NCBI GenBank assembly: GCA_963811225.1
Contig: CAWEQO010000011.1
Coordinates: forward strand, 1 to 64,000
DNA: 64,000 nt
Origin: CAWEQO01 sp963811225
GTDB taxonomy: Bacteria > Chloroflexota > Anaerolineae > Anaerolineales > Anaerolineaceae
Direction of reading: 5' to 3'
The notes beneath the pieces were generated by a model. It did no database searches and was not told where the DNA came from. It worked only from the letters and a program-made list of their open reading frames with translations. The translations under genes were made by a program, and so were the position numbers. This document shows positions 25,548-32,038 of this stretch, one piece after another. Within the stretch, counting starts at the first letter, position 1. Each line of letters starts with the position of its first letter.

Positions 25548-25758
25548 CGATCACTGTGACCACCTTATCTCAACTGTCGCCAGCCGCATTTCAGCGTCAC
25601 TTTTTTCGGAAGGGAGAAAGGAGCCTGTGATCGGGCTCCGGAGGCATCCGCTGATCTCTCGATTTTCCCCCGGCGTTTGGTTCGCCGGGGTTAATCTCCT
25701 TTCGCAAGGAGGAACCTCCACCTCGTCATCTCACCCGGTTGGATGAGATTCAGCCGCT
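25548..25758 (-). ncRNA. glmS-type self-cleaving ribozyme in the glnA leader
   Basis: About 210 nt. Predicted cleavage is between A25758 and G25757 (A/GCGG). P2.2: CGGCUGA (25756-25750) pairs with UCAGCG (25654-25649) with one bulged base. P1: AUCUCAUCC (25749-25741) with GGGUGAGAU (25736-25728). Conserved strand GACGAGG (25727-25721), then P2.1: GGAGG (25719-25715) with CCUCC (25644-25640), and AUCGA (25663-25659) before the GCGGAUGCC core. P3: GGAGCC (25639-25634) with GGCUCC (25625-25620). Its loop CGAUCAC (25633-25627) forms a perfect 7-bp pseudoknot with GUGAUCG (25554-25548), as P3.1 does in known glmS ribozymes. An extra two-hairpin insertion (25668-25711) sits in the P2 region. Identified from memory of Bacillus sequences. 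Confidence 0.8.
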
Positions 25759-25789
25759 ATTTCTCCGATATTTGGTTGTATATTTTGAG

Positions 25790-25818
25790 ATGGTAACAAA
25801 AACGAGACCGAATGTCAA
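25790..25818 (-). promoter_or_regulatory. Promoter of the ribozyme-glnA transcript
   Basis: TTGACA (25813-25818) and TACCAT (25790-25795) with 17-bp spacing on the minus strand. Predicted start is near 25783, about 25 nt before the ribozyme cleavage site. Confidence 0.65.
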
Positions 25819-25856
25819 GAATGAATTTTGGGTGGAGGGCAGGTTTTGGGATCACA

Positions 25857-25888
25857 AAAGTCCCCACGCCGATTGCAATGGGGACTTT
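25857..25888 (-). terminator. Intrinsic terminator of the lipoprotein gene
   Basis: 10-bp perfect stem (25857-25866 with 25879-25888) ending in a TTTTG run on the minus strand, 25 bp after the stop of the upstream lipoprotein gene and just before the glnA promoter. Confidence 0.75.
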
Positions 25889-25912
25889 GCATGAGTGTTC
25901 GGGAACGAAAGG

Positions 25913-26485
25913 CTACTGCTCTGCCTTCTGCGCCGGCTCGCCCTGATCGACTGTCACGGTCTGACTGAAATTGGAATAGAACGGCAGGGTGACGCGCACC
26001 TGATCGCCCACTTGCGGCTGATAAGTTTGCATGTCGGCCAGGGGAACGCTGAAACCACACACTGCGCCGAAGCTGCCGGCGTTCCATGGGATGTCGTTAC
26101 CCGAATAGCAAAAGTACTGTTCCATGGTGAACCGGCCGCCCACCAGGAAGTCTTCCGTCCCATCGGCCTTGATATAGTAACTGCCAAAAACCAAATCCCC
26201 GATGAATTGGGGCGGGTTTTCGGGGTCCATCTTGCCTCCCTTGCCGACGATGTCAAATAAAACGCTGAACTGCTCTCCATCATTCTGGACGAACACCTGG
26301 CGGACGCACGCGCCCGGGCCGCAGCTTTTGTCTTGATTCGAGCCGTCGCTCGAGACAGCCGCGTTGTCCGATCCTGGAATTGTGGTTGGGGCAGAGGTCT
26401 GCGTAGGGGCGAGGGCTCCGGGGAGCGCGGTGCAAGCTGATAGAACCACTGCCAGCAGGAGAAGCAAACTCAGGCCATATTTCAT
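25913..26485 (-). CDS. Lipoprotein of unknown function
   Basis: A 190-aa secreted lipoprotein with signal peptide and lipobox LSAC (MKYGLSLLLLLAVVLSAC). A Ser/Thr/Pro-rich spacer is followed by a beta-rich domain of about 130 residues with four cysteines in two likely disulfides (SCGPGACV, YFCYSG, AVCGF). The phrase FIGDLVFGSYYIKADGTEDF may form the core. No family recognised. It is monocistronic, with its own terminator and a separate hairpin at 26602 upstream. Confidence 0.75.
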   Translation of the reverse strand: MKYGLSLLLLLAVVLSACTALPGALAPTQTSAPTTIPGSDNAAVSSDGSNQDKSCGPGACVRQVFVQNDGEQFSVLFDIVGKGGKMDPENPPQFIGDLVFGSYYIKADGTEDFLVGGRFTMEQYFCYSGNDIPWNAGSFGAVCGFSVPLADMQTYQPQVGDQVRVTLPFYSNFSQTVTVDQGEPAQKAEQ

Positions 26486-26601
26486 TTGAAGGACTTCCTT
26501 TCCGTCAGAACACGCAAGGGGTTGTGTAGAACTGTCACTTATTATATCCAGGTTTGGAGGATAAAATGATTTCTATGAGGCTAGATTAATGTAGGGGAAT
26601 C

Positions 26602-26634
26602 AGGTGGAACGCACTTTAAAAGTGCGTTCCACCT
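26602..26634. repeat. 15-bp perfect hairpin, also seen at 50494
   Basis: Arms 26602-26616 and 26620-26634 with a 3-nt loop. It lies downstream of the aldo/keto reductase gene (stop at 26666). A closely related hairpin (GGTGGAAYGCRCTT stem) occurs at 50494-50524, suggesting a dispersed element rather than a chance terminator. Confidence 0.6.
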
Positions 26635-26665
26635 CTCTCCTGTCAACTTTCTGATCTAGATCTTT

Positions 26666-27661
26666 TTAGCGCTTGCCGCCATAGGTGAAGGGGCTGTCCT
26701 CCTCACTGCGATCCGTGGCGGGCGGGGGCTCGGGCGAAAGCGAAGAGACCTCCGCGCGCAGCTCGGACGTCATGGCGATGTCCAGCGACTTGAGCGAGCC
26801 GTCCAGCTGCTGCACGTTGCGAGCGCCGATGATCGGAGCGGTGATGCCGGGAGCGGCGGCCACCCAGGCTACCGCCAGCGAGACGGGCTCATAACCATGT
26901 TGTTCGGCAAACTGGGTGAACCTTTCGGCGACCTGGTAGGTTTGCTCACCCTGGTAGCGGGTCTGGTACATCTTGTTTTCCATCAAGCGGCCGGATTCGG
27001 GGCGGCGCTGGGCGCCGTACTTGCCGGTCAGCAGCCCACCGCCCAGCGGGCTGTACGAAATCACTCCCAGGCGCTCAGACCCGGCCATCGGCAGGATCTC
27101 AACCTCAGCCTGGCGCTTGACCAGATTGTACATCGGCTGCAGCACTTCAAAGCGAGCCCAATCATGCAGGGCTGAAATGCCGAGAGCCTTGGCCACCTGC
27201 CAGGCGGCAAAGTTACTGGCCCCAGGATAGAGAATCTTGCCTTGCGATACCAGATCATCGAGGGCGCGCAGGGTCTCCTCCAGGGGGGTCAACTCATCGA
27301 AGTGGTGGATGAAGTAAACATCCAGATGGTCGGTGTTCAGGCGTTTCAGACTGCCCTCGATGGAGTCCATGATGTGGCGGCGGGTAGCGCCGCGAGCGTT
27401 GACATCTTCCCCAGTTGGGAAATAAACCTTGCTGGTGATCACTAAATTCTGGCGTTTACCGGCCATCAACCGCCCCAGGATCTCCTCCGAGAGGCCCCCG
27501 GCATACACGTTCGCACAGTCGAAGAAGTTGATGCCTGTATCGAGACAGCGGTTGAACATCGCCGCCGAAGTTTCCTCGTCCGCCTCTGCGCCGAAGGACA
27601 TGGTCCCAAAGCAAAGCTTCGAGACTTTCACGCCGGTACTGCCTAACAGCCTGTATTCCAT
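26666..27661 (-). CDS. Aldo/keto reductase
   Basis: A 331-aa NADPH-dependent oxidoreductase of the AKR fold. Start chosen at MEYRLLGSTG because AAGGAG precedes it. The catalytic tetrad is visible: Asp and Tyr in INFFDCANVYAGG, Lys in LVITSKVY, His in VYFIHHFDE. The cofactor-binding end has IIGARNVQQLDGSLKSLD. Typical substrates are aldehydes and ketones; nothing nearby points to one. It is monocistronic and divergent from recA. Confidence 0.9.
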   Translation of the reverse strand: MEYRLLGSTGVKVSKLCFGTMSFGAEADEETSAAMFNRCLDTGINFFDCANVYAGGLSEEILGRLMAGKRQNLVITSKVYFPTGEDVNARGATRRHIMDSIEGSLKRLNTDHLDVYFIHHFDELTPLEETLRALDDLVSQGKILYPGASNFAAWQVAKALGISALHDWARFEVLQPMYNLVKRQAEVEILPMAGSERLGVISYSPLGGGLLTGKYGAQRRPESGRLMENKMYQTRYQGEQTYQVAERFTQFAEQHGYEPVSLAVAWVAAAPGITAPIIGARNVQQLDGSLKSLDIAMTSELRAEVSSLSPEPPPATDRSEEDSPFTYGGKR

Positions 27662-27821
27662 AAAAACACTCCTTATTAAAAATGAAATCCCCGCACCCAT
27701 TTTACGCTATACTCATGCAGTTGGCAAAAACCTTTCAGCGTTTTGGATCCCAGTTGTTCCGAGCAACCGTTCCGCTCCAAACAATTGGCATCCAAAGCGA
27801 AAATTCACCCCTCTTTAAACC

Positions 27822-27849
27822 TTGACCATTTGAACAGATGTACTATAAT
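27822..27849 (+). promoter_or_regulatory. recA promoter with LexA (SOS) box in the spacer
   Basis: TTGACC (27822-27827) and TATAAT (27844-27849) with 16-bp spacing. The spacer holds GAACAGATGTAC (27832-27843), which matches the Gram-positive LexA pattern GAAC-N4-GTTC at all but one base. LexA bound here would block RNA polymerase. Confidence 0.8.
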
Positions 27850-27923
27850 AAAGAGACGTGATATTGGTCTTACTTCCTTTCTAGAGATATAATTGACTTA
27901 TAAAACCACAGGAGTAATGAAGA

Positions 27924-29051
27924 ATGGCTAGAAAATCCTCCCAACCCTCTCAGCCCCTGCCAGCCAACGCCGATTCCAACATGAAGGATGCAAGGCGCGC
28001 AGTGCTGGACAAAGCGCTTGGGGATATCATCAAACGCTATGGCGAAGGTTCGATCATGCGCATGGGTGAAGCCCGGCATCTCGCTGTAGAGGCAATCCCA
28101 ACCGGCTCACTCTCCCTGGATATTGCTCTGGGGGTGGGTGGAATCCCGCGGGCCCGGATCACCGAAGTCTATGGTCCCGAGTCTTCGGGTAAAACCACGC
28201 TGTGCCAGCACATTGTAGCGGAATCGCAGCGTTTGGGCGGCACGGCTGCCTTTATCGATATGGAGCACGCGCTCGACCCCGCTTATGCGGTCCGGCTGGG
28301 CGTGAACATCGACAACCTGCTGGTGTCGCAACCAGACACGGGCGAGCAAGCCCTGGAGATCACGGAAACGCTGGTGCGCTCGGGCGCAGTGGACGTGGTA
28401 GTGGTCAACTCGGTGGCGGCGCTGGTGCCGCGCTCTGAAATCGAAGGCGACATGGGCGATGCGACCATGGGTATGCAAGCCCGCCTGATGTCGCAGGCGC
28501 TGCGCAAGCTGTCGGGCGCCATCAACCAAACGAAGACGTCGGTCATCTTTACCAACCAGCTGCGCCAGAAAATCGGCATTATGTTCGGCAACCCCGAGAC
28601 CACTCCGGGCGGCATGGCCTTGAAGTTCTACGCCTCGGTCCGGCTCGATATCCGCCGCATCCAATCGATTAAGATGGGCGCCGAGATCATCGGCAACCGG
28701 GTGCGCGTGCGGGTGGTCAAGAACAAGGTAGCGCCGCCCTTCCGCACGGCGGAGTTCGACATCATGTACAACGAGGGCATCTCCAAGGTCGGCGACATTA
28801 TCGACCTGGGCACCTCGATGGAGATCATCACCAAGCGCGGCGCTTTCTACTCGTTCGGCGACATCCGGCTTGGACAGGGCCGCGAGAACGCCAAGGAATT
28901 CTTGCGCCAGAACCCCGAACTCTCGCAAGAGATCGAGATTGGCGTGCGCCAGAACGCCATGGCCAACGGTACCCCGATCGGCTTTGGCGATAACAGCGGC
29001 GACGACGATCATGATGATGGCAGCGGCGACGAGGACTTCAGCGAAGATTAG
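27924..29051 (+). CDS. recA: Recombinase RecA
   Basis: A 375-aa strand-exchange ATPase that pairs homologous DNA and stimulates LexA self-cleavage. The Walker A motif is GPESSGKTT, preceded by the conserved LGVGGIPRARITEVY; Walker B lies in VDVVVVNSVAALVPRSEIEG; loop L2 follows with SGAINQTKTSVIFTNQLR and PETTPGGMALKFYASVR. The C-terminal tail is strongly acidic (DDDHDDGSGDEDFSED), a self-regulatory feature of the family. AGGAGTAATGAAG upstream supports the ATG. It is SOS-controlled by the box in its promoter and ends at an intrinsic terminator. Confidence 0.97.
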   Translation: MARKSSQPSQPLPANADSNMKDARRAVLDKALGDIIKRYGEGSIMRMGEARHLAVEAIPTGSLSLDIALGVGGIPRARITEVYGPESSGKTTLCQHIVAESQRLGGTAAFIDMEHALDPAYAVRLGVNIDNLLVSQPDTGEQALEITETLVRSGAVDVVVVNSVAALVPRSEIEGDMGDATMGMQARLMSQALRKLSGAINQTKTSVIFTNQLRQKIGIMFGNPETTPGGMALKFYASVRLDIRRIQSIKMGAEIIGNRVRVRVVKNKVAPPFRTAEFDIMYNEGISKVGDIIDLGTSMEIITKRGAFYSFGDIRLGQGRENAKEFLRQNPELSQEIEIGVRQNAMANGTPIGFGDNSGDDDHDDGSGDEDFSED

Positions 29052-29063
29052 ATTGAATTTTGC

Positions 29064-29096
29064 AAACAGGCCGGGCAGTGATTGCCCGGCCTGTTT
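29064..29096. terminator. Intrinsic terminator of recA
   Basis: 14-bp perfect GC-rich stem (29064-29077 with 29083-29096) with a 5-nt loop, followed by TTTGATT. 12 bp after the recA stop. Confidence 0.85.
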
Positions 29097-29116
29097 GATT
29101 CTGAAGAGGTATTTTC

Positions 29117-29146
29117 TTACACAAAAAACAAAATCCAGTGTAAACT
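29117..29146 (+). promoter_or_regulatory. Promoter of a probably leaderless lipoprotein gene
   Basis: TTACAC (29117-29122) and TAAACT (29141-29146) with 18-bp spacing. The -10 ends six bases before the ATG at 29153, so transcription would begin at or next to the start codon. No ribosome site is present. Confidence 0.45.
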
Positions 29147-29152
29147 ATTCCT

Positions 29153-29698
29153 ATGATCCATCGACGGGGTTTGAAAACTGCGATCTTCGGGCTGGCGCTG
29201 CTTGTCTTGCTGAGCGCCTGCAGCCTGCGCCCTGAGCGCCCGGTGCCAACCGAGCAGCAGGGAGAGATCTTTATGGCGCCCACGCTGGCGCTGCCCTCCG
29301 TTACGCCTACCAAGAAGGCCAAGGCCACCAAAGAAGCCGCGGCAAAAACAGAGGAAGCCACCTGTCAGGCAATCTTGTCGTTCCTCAGCGATCTCAGCAT
29401 TCCCGACGGGACCGAGGTCAAGGCGGGTGACAAGATCGACAAGCGCTGGGAAGTGGAGAACAGCGGCGACTGCGATTGGGGCGAAGGTTATACCGTTCGA
29501 CTGGTGTCCGGCGATGCGATGGGTGTGGCCGAGGAGCAGAGCCTGTACCCGGCCAAGGCAGGCGCGAAAGCTACCATCCAGATCGTCTTCACCGCCCCGG
29601 ACAAGCCCGACACCTACCGCAGCGCCTGGCAGGCCGCCACACCGAACGGGGATCTGTTTGGAGATGAGTTTTACATCGAAGTGGTGGTGACGGAGTAG
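29153..29698 (+). CDS. Lipoprotein with NBR1-type Ig-like domain
   Basis: A 181-aa lipoprotein; signal peptide ends in LSAC (LLVLLSACSL). A Lys/Thr/Ala linker precedes an Ig-like domain from about residue 78 (LSIPDGTEVKAGDKIDKRWE, VENSGDCDWGEGYTVRL, PDKPDTYRSAWQA). This is the same architecture as the 12390 lipoprotein but shorter. The promoter suggests a leaderless mRNA. The stop at 29698 is directly followed by a 26-bp perfect hairpin. Confidence 0.8.
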   Translation: MIHRRGLKTAIFGLALLVLLSACSLRPERPVPTEQQGEIFMAPTLALPSVTPTKKAKATKEAAAKTEEATCQAILSFLSDLSIPDGTEVKAGDKIDKRWEVENSGDCDWGEGYTVRLVSGDAMGVAEEQSLYPAKAGAKATIQIVFTAPDKPDTYRSAWQAATPNGDLFGDEFYIEVVVTE

Positions 29699-29702
29699 TC
29701 GA

Positions 29703-29759
29703 TTAAAAACGAAAGCAGTCGTGAGTTGTAAAGCAACTCACGACTGCTTTCGTTTTTAA
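29703..29759. terminator. 26-bp perfect hairpin between convergent genes
   Basis: Arms 29703-29728 and 29734-29759 with a 5-nt loop. AAAAACG...CGTTTTT at the base gives U-runs within both strands. It serves as the transcription end for both flanking convergent genes. Confidence 0.75.
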
Positions 29760-29768
29760 CATGGGCGA

Positions 29769-30767
29769 TCAGGAAAGGCTCGCCCCTTCCAGCCGCTGCT
29801 CCAGCAGCCGTCGCATCTGCGTGCCAGTTTGCTGATACCAGAGCTTGCGCTCCTGGAGGTTTTCCCGGTCTGACTCATATTCGAGCTCATGGAAGGCTTC
29901 GCAGGCCAGCTCCCACTCCACCCCGGCGTCCCTTTCCATTTCTGGAACCTGCCATTGGATAATCCCCAGCATCCAGCGAGCCATTGCCTCCTGGTGCCGG
30001 CTTGTACCCAGGTAGCGGGCAATCGCCTCTTGGAAGCGGTCGACAGCCTGGTAGACGCTGCCCATCTGCCACAGCGCCATGCCGATGCGCACGTGGATCA
30101 GGGTCTGCTCTTCTCGGCGGTGGATTTCATGGATATAGGCGTCCAGGCGATCGATCAGTCGGTGGGCCTGCTCATACTGCCGGTCTTCCAGCAAGTCCAT
30201 TAGATTATTGGCGAGGCGTTCGAAGTAGAGCCCGGTTGGGCGTCCGCTGAAATAGGTCAGGTAAGTATAGTAAGCCTCTTCAAGGGTGCAGAAGCGTTCA
30301 TCGTACATCCACTGCAGCCGGTCAGCGTAGTGCGTGACCAGCACGTCCTCCGCCTGCCCTTCTTTGACTTTCCGTTCGATTGTGAAGATATCCGTAGCCC
30401 GCGCCCAGTTTCGGAAGGCGGATTTGTTCAGCTTGATCTGGTACTGGATCTGGCCCAGTATCCAGTGCAGCGCGCCGAGGTCATCCAGGTCCTTGCCGTT
30501 CTTGACCGCTAGCCGCAGGTAGACCTCGGCCCGCTCGATGAAGCCGCGCTGCTCCATCAGCAAGCCACTTTTGAGCAGGGTGGTCCCATAAGCGCCACTG
30601 CTCTGGCTGCGGGTCAGGCTGAGCGCCTCCTGGACGAGCTGTTCGAGTTCTTCCATTTGAATGCCCGCCTGGGCCCTACCGAAAACTTGCGCAGCTTCCG
30701 GAGGAACCTCCAAGCGCCCGCCTACCGGGCTGAGGTAATCGAATATGCGCCAAATGTTGGATCTCAC
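29769..30767 (-). CDS. Helical-repeat (TPR-like) protein
   Basis: A 332-aa predominantly helical cytoplasmic protein. Repeating helix pairs are visible, for example MEQRGFIERAEVYLRLAV, SVYQAVDRFQEAIARYLG and YEQAHRLIDRLDAYIHEI. No enzyme motif or membrane segment. The start codon overlaps the stop of the upstream SPFH-like gene (30764-30767), so it is co-translated with the two membrane proteins and is probably their cytosolic partner or scaffold. Specific function is unknown. Confidence 0.7.
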   Translation of the reverse strand: MRSNIWRIFDYLSPVGGRLEVPPEAAQVFGRAQAGIQMEELEQLVQEALSLTRSQSSGAYGTTLLKSGLLMEQRGFIERAEVYLRLAVKNGKDLDDLGALHWILGQIQYQIKLNKSAFRNWARATDIFTIERKVKEGQAEDVLVTHYADRLQWMYDERFCTLEEAYYTYLTYFSGRPTGLYFERLANNLMDLLEDRQYEQAHRLIDRLDAYIHEIHRREEQTLIHVRIGMALWQMGSVYQAVDRFQEAIARYLGTSRHQEAMARWMLGIIQWQVPEMERDAGVEWELACEAFHELEYESDRENLQERKLWYQQTGTQMRRLLEQRLEGASLS

Positions 30768-32038
30768 TTGCTCCCCTCCCCCTTTGCTGGATTCACTTTG
30801 ATCTCTTCCAAAATTTGGGTGGCGCGCATGAGCAGCAGCGTGGAGAACTGGGCACGCGACGAAGAAGACAGGTCCACATTCTTCAATGCGTGGGTGATGC
30901 CCATGATCATTTCGGCCTGTGCCTCGGCTTTTCCCAATTCTTTGTAAGCGTTCAAGGTGGCTTGCGCGTAAGCCCGCCGGGATGCGGCATCCCCGGCCCA
31001 GTGAACCGCCCAGCGCGCCACTCGATCCTGATCGACCTCATCGGTGATGATGTCAATATGGCCTACGTCAATCCACAGCAGTTGGGCCCCCGCTCCTTTC
31101 AGGCGTCTCTGCACCTGTGTGAACAAGCGCTCGTTGATCTCCCGGCGAGGGGCCTGCCCGGAAATCTTTGGGGCGGTTAAATAATCGACCGGGCGCTCGT
31201 TGATGAAGCCAATGATCGCACCGGTGAGCATAAAGGCGACCGAATTTTGCCAGGCTCCCTCGCCGTCTTTGTTGACCGGCGTACCATAGGCTATGCTGCG
31301 CAGAGCCTCATCCGCATACGAATATGGACGCTGCAGCGAACGGACGTGGACGGCGCCATCCTCTTCGCTGTGAAGGATGCGATAGCGGAAGCGCACGTCG
31401 GTGAGGCGTACCTGAATGCCGTCACGCGTGACGGTTCTGACCTCTTCGCGGGTACCCTCCTGGTCCTCCAGGCTCAAGTTAATATCGATTCGCTCAAACG
31501 GGGCCAGGAAGTAGCCGCGGTTCGTAGCCGTGTTGGATGGGGTTCGGGTGCGCTGGAAAAGCGCCACCGAATCGGCGGCGATGACCACGCTGCCCGGCCC
31601 GCCAATCGCCTCCATCTGCTTGAGCTCCCATTCGCCCCCCTCGACTTTGCCCTTGCGGACCCGGATCGAAAGGAAAGGGGAGCCGAACATGGCGGCGGTG
31701 ACAAAACGGAAACCTTCTTGAGGAGAGGACAACCCGTAGATCTCCTGCACGAAACGAGCAGCGGAAGACAACACGAAGTAGATGGTCACCAGCGGCACGA
31801 TGGCATACCGCAGCAGATTCAGGACGTACAGCAGCCAGTACACAGGTGGATTGGTCTCACGAAAACCTTGAACAAATCCTGGTCCGCCTTCGACGAACTG
31901 GGCGCCGATCAGGCAGAAAAGCCCTATAGTGATGATGATCAAGGAGAGCCGCGCGAAGGCGTGCGTCTGCTCCCGCACAGCAGTCTGCTCGTCAGGCAGA
32001 GGAGTTTTCCGGAAAGGTACCGATTCGCTGCGATCCAT
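30764..32038 (-). CDS. SPFH/Band 7-like membrane protein
   Basis: A 424-aa protein. Two hydrophobic segments lie near residues 30-50 (LSLIIITIGLFCLIGAQF) and 70-95 (YVLNLLRYAIVPLVTIYFVL). The following region resembles an SPFH domain: GGPGSVVIAADSVALFQR, then TVTRDGIQVRLTDVRFRYRI. The C-terminal part is helical (AQATLNAYKELGKAEAQAEM), as in stomatin-type oligomerisation. Its ATG shares one base with the stop of the upstream SPFH-like gene and its stop overlaps the downstream TPR gene. The family call is by pattern; divergent. Confidence 0.6.
   Translation of the reverse strand: MDRSESVPFRKTPLPDEQTAVREQTHAFARLSLIIITIGLFCLIGAQFVEGGPGFVQGFRETNPPVYWLLYVLNLLRYAIVPLVTIYFVLSSAARFVQEIYGLSSPQEGFRFVTAAMFGSPFLSIRVRKGKVEGGEWELKQMEAIGGPGSVVIAADSVALFQRTRTPSNTATNRGYFLAPFERIDINLSLEDQEGTREEVRTVTRDGIQVRLTDVRFRYRILHSEEDGAVHVRSLQRPYSYADEALRSIAYGTPVNKDGEGAWQNSVAFMLTGAIIGFINERPVDYLTAPKISGQAPRREINERLFTQVQRRLKGAGAQLLWIDVGHIDIITDEVDQDRVARWAVHWAGDAASRRAYAQATLNAYKELGKAEAQAEMIMGITHALKNVDLSSSSRAQFSTLLLMRATQILEEIKVNPAKGEGSK

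Noticed and set aside
25620..25760. Lysine riboswitch, suggested by GAGGTGGAGG and GAAAGGAG
   Set aside because: The lysine-box core and closing stem are absent; the order of conserved pieces matches glmS instead.
25545..25800. T-box leader before glnA (AAGGTGGTCAC resembles the T-box core GGTGGNACC)
   Set aside because: The rest of the T-box consensus, the specifier loop and antiterminator are missing, and the same bases fit the glmS ribozyme P3.1 pseudoknot exactly.
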